Shown here: positions 1 through 6,212 of the stretch, one piece after another | Position numbering within the stretch: position 1 is the first letter of the stretch | Layout of the letters: every line of letters begins with the position of its first letter | Origin: an uncultured Bacteroidota bacterium | GTDB taxonomy: Bacteria > Bacteroidota > Bacteroidia > Chitinophagales > Chitinophagaceae | Assembly: GCA_946479055.1 (NCBI GenBank) | Contig: CAMLEX010000202.1 | Span: 1 to 7,957 of the forward strand | Direction of reading: 5' to 3' | Length of the DNA stretch: 7,957 bases | Notes under the pieces: generated by a model | The model's input: the letters and a program-made list of their open reading frames with translations, nothing else | Database searches by the model: none | What the model was told of the DNA's origin: nothing | Position numbers and translations under genes: made by a program

Positions 1-1
1 T

Positions 2-424
2 ATTTCTCTTTTTGTAAGGAAGATCGCCATCAGGTTCGTCCTGGGTACAGCTATCGTTATTATTTTTTGCTGGTGGAACATTTTGGGATGGACGGGACTT
101 CTTTTATCAGAATCACTATCATTCAGCTTTCTATTTATCTGGTTTTCCACTTTCCTGTTGTATTGTCGCTTCAACAACCGGGCCTGGCTTTTCATCCACA
201 TGGTTGCAGCAGTATTGCTTTCCTTTACCCGGGATTCGTGGCCGGTGGTGCTGATCCTGTTTTACACGCTTACTTATTCTATTGTTTTTTTTAAGAACGT
301 ATATGGCCAGGCTGAAGGAAATTCTTTGTATTTTCCTTTTGTATTATATAGGCTTCCGCAACAATGGTTCAGACTCACCCTTTGTCCGAAATTCCAGTTT
401 GACATCAGCACCGTTTTCGCCTGA
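2..424 (+). CDS. Polytopic membrane protein, C-terminal part (5' end outside window)
   Basis: The frame is open from the first complete codon at base 2, so the start lies left of the window; the TTG at 83 need not be a start. About 140 residues are visible. They form roughly four hydrophobic segments: one around the VIIFCWW stretch, one around FLFIWFSTFLLY, one around FIHMVAAVLLSF, and one around VVLILFYTLTYSIVFF. An Arg-Asp pair (FTRDSW) sits between the last two. This suggests an integral inner-membrane protein. The spacing of short loops and the RD pair could fit a GT-C type membrane glycosyltransferase, but nothing visible proves that and I do not recognise the family. It is convergent with the hydrolase gene and its last 81 bases (27 codons including the stop) lie antisense to the end of that gene. 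The last 26 or so residues are less hydrophobic and may not be conserved. I am confident that the part before about 340 is coding, less so of the exact 3' end. Confidence 0.6.
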   Translation: MSLFVRKIAIRFVLGTAIVIIFCWWNILGWTGLLLSESLSFSFLFIWFSTFLLYCRFNNRAWLFIHMVAAVLLSFTRDSWPVVLILFYTLTYSIVFFKNVYGQAEGNSLYFPFVLYRLPQQWFRLTLCPKFQFDISTVFA

Positions 425-2812
425 ATATTTACCATCAAAAACAATGTGATTCTCTCCTTTTACCAATTGAGGTAAGGGTTTAGACAATGTAATAGTCTGT
501 AAAAGTTTCCATTGCTTGTCGTAAAGTTTTATCGATTGCCCGTCGCAAAACAAAAACTGGTTACGCCTTAAAGATATCGGTAATTGCAGGGCATCTTGCT
601 GATTGATTGAAATGCCCGGGTTATCAAAGGTCACATCCGGATCGCTATCCTTTGTGGGAGCAAGATTAATTATAAATGACACAGCCTGGGATGTAGCAGG
701 ATTGTTGAATTGAAAAGAGGAATAGGTTGGTTCGCCGGGCTGTTTTATTTTTTGATCATGTACCAAATAAGCATTATAAACTGGCTGTAACTGGTACTCG
801 CCACTACTTGTTACTTGCAGGTGAAATTCTCTGGTAACATCCTGCATTTTTTGTTGTTGTGATTCTGTAAACAGTCCTTGCAGTCTTGCATTTTCCCATG
901 TTTTTATCGTCTGTAAGATTTCATCTTTTCGTCCGTGCTTATTTAACGTTTCAATACTTGTAGCCAGGGCAAAACCTGCATTAAAACCAGCACCTCTGGC
1001 TAACATCCACTCAATATCCTCCAATGAAGTTTCAGCCTTCAGACTAAACCAACCAAGCATCGAAGGCATAAGATTGCGACGAAAGAATTGTTGATTCTTC
1101 AGGCGTAATTGCAAATGGCTTTCGCGAAAGCCCGCATACCAGGGCTCGCCCCAATTCATACGGGTATAAACATGCCAGAAGAAATGACCCGGGTTACTTG
1201 CATCATTAGTTACCTTACCCTTTAACGCTGGCTTCAGGTTGTCGAACCAGGTCTGGGTGAATAATTGTTTCCCATAATCACCCATACCTTCACTCCAACA
1301 TCCTTCCAGGCCATCAAACGATATTTGCATTAAGCCTGTTTCGTTAAACAAGCGGGCAAGTGTTTTCGCTATCTCCTGGTCTAATTCGTGGTTGCCTAAG
1401 AAAACCTTATAAGGATGATCCATCAACTTACCAATACTGTCGTTTATAGTATGAGCCGATGACTTTGTATTAAACGCCCCCCGTTGGCAGTTAAGCAGTT
1501 TCCATGGAGCCGAGGTTGAAACAGTTCCATAACGGATAATCTCCTCACCGATTACTGCTGCCTTCAACGTGTTATTCTTAAACTGGTTAAAAAAGGAAAT
1601 GTCTTTGATAAAAATATCTTTTGTAGTTGCATCTATGTTTTCGGCTAGTTGCGAATAACCCACTTTTGCCAATCGTGCATCGGGAACCGGTGTTACATAA
1701 GCATCGTTAGTAGTAATGAAGTTTGAAAGTGTATGTAATCCGATGCGCATGTTTTGCGTTTTCGCTTTATCAATGCAAGCCTTCAAACTTTGCCAATTGT
1801 TGGGGAATTCCTTACTCTTTAATTTGAAGTGTCCCCAGGTTTCAAAAGGATCACCATGATATAAATAGCGTAAACCAGCCTGGCTGGTAAGATCCATAGC
1901 TTCGCTCAAATTGTTTTCACCAAAATCCATAATTAAGTATGACTCGGAAGCGTGACGAGCTTGCTTACCCCATACACCATCGAGCATCGGATGCGGCAAA
2001 TTTTCTTTCACTTCGATAGTTGCAATAGTAGAAAGAGCTTCCGAAGCCGGAACACCGAATAAGGCTATCTTGCTGCCGACTACGCCACCGTCTTCCGGAT
2101 AAGCGGGTGAGAGGTAGCGATCATGGCTCCAATTTTCTATAATCCTTTCCTTACTTCTATTGCGACAATATGCTTGCAACGAGCTGCCATAAGGCATTGG
2201 TCTCGCCACATCACCCCGGAACAATTGCTTAGATAAATCATCTTTTAATATGTCTACTTTATTGCCTTCGGCAAATACATCATAGGAAGGCTGAATGTCG
2301 CTTTCTGCTGATGGGTATCCGCCAAGTGTTTTTATATTTAATGCTTGTATACCTATTGCAAAATCTTTATTCCGCACAACTCCTACTACTTCACCAATTG
2401 TATCCCCGATCGTTGTAGGATAAGGGCCCCATAGGATCAACTCAGCATTTGATGCATTGGATAGTTTCCTTAATTCGAAACTGAGATAAGCGGCATTTTG
2501 ACTTATTTTAACAACAGCCGTGTTTTTATCGGGATAATACAAAGTGATCTCTGATGATTTTTTCTTCCATTCCAACCGTTCCGGGCTAATGATTTTACCA
2601 TTGCGTTTTACACTTAGCAAAAACGAAGTTTCGTTCGCAGGTAAATAGCTTTTGTTGGAAGCCAGGGCAAGCGCTTCAATTAACTGGCCATCCCCATTAA
2701 AACTAAGTTTGAATGTTTTCGTTTGAAAAGAAATTTGTGCATTTGTAACAAAACTGCAGAAAAGTATAACTAACAAACTAACCAGGGCTTTCGATATTCT
2801 GTACTGCGTCAT
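344..2812 (-). CDS. Secreted multidomain glycoside-hydrolase-like protein, family not recognised
   Basis: The protein has 822 residues. Residues 1-25 form a signal peptide with a hydrophobic core (LVSLLVILF) and a likely signal peptidase I site after TNA, so it is probably periplasmic or exported. By eye there are three parts. Residues 30-270 are strand-rich with no enzyme motif. Residues about 275-600 look like a TIM barrel, starting near LDGVW and containing IGLHTLSNF (357-365), FDGLEG (499-504) and RMNWGEPW (551-558). Residues about 660-810 form a C-terminal beta-sandwich-like region. D500 and E503 in FDGLEG and E556 in NWGEPW are reasonable candidates for catalytic acids, but this is a guess from position at strand ends. 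Residues 398-465 look like a beta-rich insert. This layout is shared by several retaining glycosidase clans, but I cannot place the protein in a numbered family. It is the last gene of the cluster, 92 bases after the mutarotase gene. The ATG at 2812 is preceded by an A-rich stretch without a Shine-Dalgarno sequence. The likely role is release of the sugar that the other genes use; substrate and linkage are unknown. Confidence 0.75.
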   Translation of the reverse strand: MTQYRISKALVSLLVILFCSFVTNAQISFQTKTFKLSFNGDGQLIEALALASNKSYLPANETSFLLSVKRNGKIISPERLEWKKKSSEITLYYPDKNTAVVKISQNAAYLSFELRKLSNASNAELILWGPYPTTIGDTIGEVVGVVRNKDFAIGIQALNIKTLGGYPSAESDIQPSYDVFAEGNKVDILKDDLSKQLFRGDVARPMPYGSSLQAYCRNRSKERIIENWSHDRYLSPAYPEDGGVVGSKIALFGVPASEALSTIATIEVKENLPHPMLDGVWGKQARHASESYLIMDFGENNLSEAMDLTSQAGLRYLYHGDPFETWGHFKLKSKEFPNNWQSLKACIDKAKTQNMRIGLHTLSNFITTNDAYVTPVPDARLAKVGYSQLAENIDATTKDIFIKDISFFNQFKNNTLKAAVIGEEIIRYGTVSTSAPWKLLNCQRGAFNTKSSAHTINDSIGKLMDHPYKVFLGNHELDQEIAKTLARLFNETGLMQISFDGLEGCWSEGMGDYGKQLFTQTWFDNLKPALKGKVTNDASNPGHFFWHVYTRMNWGEPWYAGFRESHLQLRLKNQQFFRRNLMPSMLGWFSLKAETSLEDIEWMLARGAGFNAGFALATSIETLNKHGRKDEILQTIKTWENARLQGLFTESQQQKMQDVTREFHLQVTSSGEYQLQPVYNAYLVHDQKIKQPGEPTYSSFQFNNPATSQAVSFIINLAPTKDSDPDVTFDNPGISINQQDALQLPISLRRNQFLFCDGQSIKLYDKQWKLLQTITLSKPLPQLVKGENHIVFDGKYSGENGADVKLEFRTKGESEPLLRKPI

Positions 2813-2860
2813 TTTTATGTTGTGGATTTAAACTATTTTTTATGAAGAGCTGATCGTTAA

Positions 2861-2876
2861 ATTCAAAGATTTGAAT
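2861..2876. promoter_or_regulatory. 7+2+7 inverted repeat between mutarotase and hydrolase genes
   Basis: ATTCAAA and TTTGAAT flank a 2-base centre, a perfect inverted repeat within the 92-base gap upstream of the hydrolase gene. It is too AT-rich and its loop too short for a terminator. It could be a regulator binding site that allows separate control of the last gene, or it could be chance in AT-rich DNA. I found no convincing Bacteroidota promoter (TTTG and TAnnTTTG boxes at normal spacing) beside it. Confidence 0.2.
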
Positions 2877-2904
2877 GCTGATGAAATTGTTGGATTATTT
2901 TTTC

Positions 2905-3351
2905 TTATGGATTATCAAACTGATAAAATGGTTTCGCTTCAACCCATGTTTGCCCGGGTAATGTTCCCTGTACGCCTTGTTGATAAGTGTTCATCAATTT
3001 ATTCCATTCTGCACAACGTGGATCAGACGCTTCGGCCAACTTACCCATTTCTCCTAAATCAGCACCAACAGGAACTGTAATCTTCATCACCAATAAATAG
3101 TCATACCGGTAGAGTACAATTTTTTTGTACCCGGCTTTTTTAAATCCGGCTTCCACCTCAGGCCACACTTGTGTGTGATAATCGAGATACTCTTTTAATT
3201 TCAATGAATCATGCACAAGGTTTACAACAAAAATTTTTTCTTCCGGCCGTTGTTGCGCTTTTGTTTCATTTTGTTTTTCAGAGCAACCGGTCAACATCAC
3301 ATTTGCATATAATACAGCAATAACAATTGTATAAGAAAATATTTTTTTCAT
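2905..3351 (-). CDS. L-rhamnose mutarotase family lipoprotein
   Basis: The protein has 148 residues. Residues 1-22 are a lipoprotein signal peptide ending in the lipobox LTGC, so Cys23 should be lipidated and the protein held in the envelope. Residues about 38-145 match the small L-rhamnose mutarotase family (E. coli RhaM, about 104 residues). The diagnostic part is YLDYHTQVWPEVEAGFKKAG (55-74), which lines up with [20 protein letters not shown] of RhaM as I remember it. His59 thus corresponds to the catalytic histidine and Tyr55 to the conserved tyrosine. The segment ASDPRCAEWNKLM (108-120) matches the second conserved block. Such enzymes interconvert alpha and beta anomers of L-rhamnose or related 6-deoxy sugars. 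The cytoplasmic type has no signal peptide, so this copy would act outside the inner membrane, perhaps feeding the preferred anomer to the symporter encoded 116 bases upstream. That gap holds two direct copies of CCGATAT (minus-strand reading; plus 3430-3436 and 3454-3460) of unknown meaning. The start is ATG in an A-rich context. The family is well supported; the sugar is not determined. Confidence 0.88.
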   Translation of the reverse strand: MKKIFSYTIVIAVLYANVMLTGCSEKQNETKAQQRPEEKIFVVNLVHDSLKLKEYLDYHTQVWPEVEAGFKKAGYKKIVLYRYDYLLVMKITVPVGADLGEMGKLAEASDPRCAEWNKLMNTYQQGVQGTLPGQTWVEAKPFYQFDNP

Positions 3352-3467
3352 TGTTTAATTTTTTATTTGTTGTTCGCCAGATGTGACTGTCCCCAAATTG
3401 CCAATTGTTAAAAAATGTTTTCATATTATATATCGGTTGTTCTTCACTACAAGATATCGGCAATCAC

Positions 3468-5021
3468 CTAACGAAAAACAAAATAAATCGCCCCCATTAC
3501 CAGGGCCAGTAAAGCCCATCTTATCCATACTGCTTTTGGTTGATGCCCGGCCTTTCTATTGGTTTCTACCAACGACGGAAGTGACTGCCGTTCATTTGGC
3601 TTCGTAAATAATGTTACCAATACGATTACTATTGAAAACACTAAAAATAAATAAACAGACAAAAGCAAAAAATGAGGCCAGAAACCTCTATACGGATAAC
3701 CCAGCACATGACATAAACCCACAATAAGCGAAACCAAACCACCACCATACAAAACCGCTTCTGCAGCAATGCTGTTAACACGTTTCCACATAATACCTGC
3801 TAAAAAAACAACCGATAAAGGAGGCGCCAGTATTGAAACCAAACCCTGGCTTAATTCAAAAAAACCTTTGCCTGAATGAGAGTACAGGTAAGCAACACAA
3901 ACCGCCAGTGCAGCAGCAGCCCAGGTTAGCCATTTGCCCATTTGCCGTTTACGCTCCTCATTCATGTCTTTAAATTGTACTACCACATCAAGCGTAAAAA
4001 CGGTGCTGAAAGAATTAAGCCCGGATGACACGGTATCAATCAATGCGGCAATCAGCGCAGCGATACACAAGCCGAGCAGACCGTGCGGCATCAACTGTGT
4101 TACAAGGGTAATGTATGCATTATCGGGTTGTGCTGTGTCTTTAAACAGTACAAAGCACATAATCCCCGGAAAAATAAAAATCAACGGCATGATTATTTTT
4201 AGTGCCCCAATAAACATCGCCCCATACTGTCCCTCTTTCAAATCTTTTGCCGCCAATACTTTTTGTACAATGGTTTGATCGGCACACCAATAGTAAATAG
4301 CCACTACAGGATAACCGGCCAGTATCGCGATCCATGAATATTCAGGATCGGATGCGGGGCGAAACAGTTTCCAGTAATGATCCGGCACCGCATTTACAAA
4401 CGCCTGCACACCACCAATTTTCTTCAATGCTAAATAGGTAAGAACAATGGAAGAGAAAATAATAATGAGCGATTGAAAAATACCCGTACGCACTACTGCT
4501 TTTAATCCGCCAATGGAAGTGAAGCTTGCGGCAATCACAGCCACAATGATAACCGATTTCATTAACGGCCATTGAAATATCTGGGAGATGATGAGCCCCC
4601 CGGCATACATGGCACTACCCAACCATACAAACAGAATGGAAATAAGACTGTAAATGATAAGAAAATTATACGATCGTTTTCCAAAACGGAGCAACAGGAA
4701 TTGTGGTACAGTAGTTACTTTGGTTGCCATGTAATGCGGCAGGAAAAACATGGCCAGCAACATCAAAAATATCCAGGCAAGCCATTCGAAATTACTGCCC
4801 ACTACGCCTTGCGAAAAACCAATGCTTGCAAAACCAATCAGCATCATGGGGCCAGCATTGGCACTGAAAAGCGAAAAACCTATCTGCCACCATTCAAGTG
4901 ATCGGCCTCCCAGAAAAATATCTGAGGTTTGTTTTTTGCTTATATAAAATCCAAAGGCTAAAAGCAATACAACATAAACAAGCAATACAAGATAATCTAC
5001 AGAAGCAATCGTTACATTCAC
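3468..5021 (-). CDS. Sodium:solute symporter (SSS/SGLT family), probable sugar importer
   Basis: The protein has 517 residues and about 13-14 hydrophobic segments, from residues 7-27 to 500-516, which fits the SSS family of sodium-driven importers in the inner membrane. The strongest marks are the SGLT-like YYWCADQTIVQKVLAAK (243-259), GGLKAVVRT (171-179) followed by IFQ, and SSGLNSFSTVFTLD (332-345), the counterpart of the conserved LNS...TxFTxD region. The YWCADQ signature points to the sugar-transporting branch. With the mutarotase and the sugar-oxidising genes around it, the cargo is probably a free monosaccharide such as L-fucose or L-rhamnose; this is inference. The start is a GTG at 5021, with no Shine-Dalgarno sequence and no in-frame ATG between it and the stop of the preceding gene. 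That stop lies 18 bases upstream in the same frame. The position is supported because the first membrane segment begins right after it. Gly180 takes the place of the usual Asp in the GGxxAVxxTD motif, and Asp329-Thr330 appear to take the place of the Ser-Ser pair of the vSGLT sodium site. Confidence 0.92.
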   Translation of the reverse strand: MNVTIASVDYLVLLVYVVLLLAFGFYISKKQTSDIFLGGRSLEWWQIGFSLFSANAGPMMLIGFASIGFSQGVVGSNFEWLAWIFLMLLAMFFLPHYMATKVTTVPQFLLLRFGKRSYNFLIIYSLISILFVWLGSAMYAGGLIISQIFQWPLMKSVIIVAVIAASFTSIGGLKAVVRTGIFQSLIIIFSSIVLTYLALKKIGGVQAFVNAVPDHYWKLFRPASDPEYSWIAILAGYPVVAIYYWCADQTIVQKVLAAKDLKEGQYGAMFIGALKIIMPLIFIFPGIMCFVLFKDTAQPDNAYITLVTQLMPHGLLGLCIAALIAALIDTVSSGLNSFSTVFTLDVVVQFKDMNEERKRQMGKWLTWAAAALAVCVAYLYSHSGKGFFELSQGLVSILAPPLSVVFLAGIMWKRVNSIAAEAVLYGGGLVSLIVGLCHVLGYPYRGFWPHFLLLSVYLFLVFSIVIVLVTLFTKPNERQSLPSLVETNRKAGHQPKAVWIRWALLALVMGAIYFVFR

Positions 5022-5039
5022 AATAAATAAGATTAAGAA

Positions 5040-6212
5040 TTACATAGTCACTACGGGGCGATATTTATCTACCTGATTATTTTGCCAGCATTTAGAAGCT
5101 ACGATCAGATTTTTTTTTTGGCAAAAATCCCAGTCAATCCGAACAGGGACTCCTTTAATAGCAGGTAAATGAAGCATCCCTTGTTTCCATTCCGGGCGAA
5201 CATAGAAATAGTCTTTCAGACCTGCATGTAGTGAATACAAAAATTCAACCTGACAGTTTTCTGCTGCAGAAGCAATAAACGGAGCAGTAAAAAATGGGTA
5301 TCCGCCCGATGAGAATTCGATCTCCTCTTTAGCAGCAAGATCCCGAACCCGCATCCATTCGTTCACGCCACTTATTTGTGTTGGTATCGGTTGTAAATGA
5401 CGCACCCCTGCATTCACTAAAGCAGGAAATACCAAAGCAGAACGCTCCGACTCTCCGTATGATATTTTTAATGCGGTGCTTTTACATAATTGTTCAATCT
5501 GATCGAGTGCTGCAGAATGCACAGGTTCTTCAAACCAGGCTATATCTACATTACCTGTAAGATCTATAAATTGCAATGCCTGTTCGCAATTCCATATTTG
5601 ATTAGCATCAACAGCAAGCCTTACGTTCTTACCTAAAAGACTTCTTACAAATTTTACACGGTCTGCGTCTTCTTTTATTTTGGTTCCGAAATCTTTTCCC
5701 ACTTTCATTTTATAACAATCAGCACCTGCATTCAGAAAGAAAGTGACTTCGGCCTCCAGTTCTTTCAGGGTATAATTGATACCTCCTCCACTGCCATAAA
5801 CTTTTACCTGATTCCTCGTAGAATTAAGGTATTGATGAAGCGGTACCCCCTTTCGTCTTGCCGCTAAATCATGCAGGACAACATCTATTTGTCCTAACAA
5901 CGCTGATGCTGGTCCACGAAAGCCTTCATTACGTATCGACCAATACATGCGATGATACATCGTTTGATAAGAAGCATTGTTGCTATGAAACAAAATTGGC
6001 AGCAAACAGTTTTCAAAAATATTATTGTAAGAATGAAATACCGGAGCTTCGCCAGTAAAGCCCTCTTCATCTTCAAGGGTGAGGATTGCAATACCAAAAC
6101 TGTGAAAAGGTCCCATCGAAGCATCTTCAAATGGAGTAATCGCTTTAGTCGGCTCCAGGATGCGAATCCTGGCCCTGGTTATATTAAAAACTTCATCGTC
6201 TATTTTATACAT
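5040..6212 (-). CDS. Enolase-superfamily (mandelate racemase-like) sugar-acid dehydratase homologue
   Basis: The protein has 390 residues, normal for the superfamily, with an N-terminal capping domain (about 1-130) and a barrel domain (about 135-350). The three magnesium ligands can be picked out: Asp202 in LAVDANQ, Glu228 in WFEEP and Glu254 in YGES. The KxK motif is present as YKMKVG (Lys168, Lys170). Members of this group abstract the proton next to a carboxylate, and those beside sugar dehydrogenases are usually acid-sugar dehydratases, for example L-fuconate or L-rhamnonate to the 2-keto-3-deoxy acid. The oddity is that where mandelate racemase-type enzymes have the Asp of the His-Asp dyad (VQPD...GG), this one reads LQPIPTQISG (273-282). 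Where the catalytic His should follow (PHG), it reads FSSGGYPF (300-307). The dyad therefore seems absent, and the exact reaction should be left open. It may be a dehydratase with a different second base, or an epimerase or isomerase. It overlaps the preceding gene by 8 bases and has a clear ribosome binding site. Confidence 0.85.
   Translation of the reverse strand: MYKIDDEVFNITRARIRILEPTKAITPFEDASMGPFHSFGIAILTLEDEEGFTGEAPVFHSYNNIFENCLLPILFHSNNASYQTMYHRMYWSIRNEGFRGPASALLGQIDVVLHDLAARRKGVPLHQYLNSTRNQVKVYGSGGGINYTLKELEAEVTFFLNAGADCYKMKVGKDFGTKIKEDADRVKFVRSLLGKNVRLAVDANQIWNCEQALQFIDLTGNVDIAWFEEPVHSAALDQIEQLCKSTALKISYGESERSALVFPALVNAGVRHLQPIPTQISGVNEWMRVRDLAAKEEIEFSSGGYPFFTAPFIASAAENCQVEFLYSLHAGLKDYFYVRPEWKQGMLHLPAIKGVPVRIDWDFCQKKNLIVASKCWQNNQVDKYRPVVTM

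Noticed and set aside
67..294. 75-residue plus-strand frame near the left edge
   Set aside because: It overlaps the membrane-protein frame, which is open to the window edge and shows regular membrane segments; this one does not.
315..338. Possible terminator (AAGGAAA / TTTCCTT) at the end of the two convergent genes
   Set aside because: The stem has only two G-C pairs and a 10-base loop, and it lies inside the membrane-protein frame.
3430..3460. Two direct copies of ATATCGG between symporter and mutarotase genes
   Set aside because: Two 7-base matches in AT-rich DNA are easily chance, with no third copy or promoter boxes.
3934..4278. 114-residue plus-strand frame
   Set aside because: It is fully antisense to the symporter gene, which has clear family motifs throughout.
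4572..4901. 109-residue plus-strand frame
   Set aside because: It is antisense to the symporter N-terminal region, with a composition typical of a shadow frame.
5019..5042. Possible fusion of the enolase-family protein and the symporter by stop readthrough, since both are in the same frame
   Set aside because: The TAA is followed by 18 non-coding-looking bases and a GTG right before the first membrane segment, and both proteins have normal lengths, so two separate genes are the simpler reading.
5894..6130. 78-residue minus-strand frame within the enolase-family gene
   Set aside because: It is an out-of-frame shadow of the capping domain, which is intact in the main frame.
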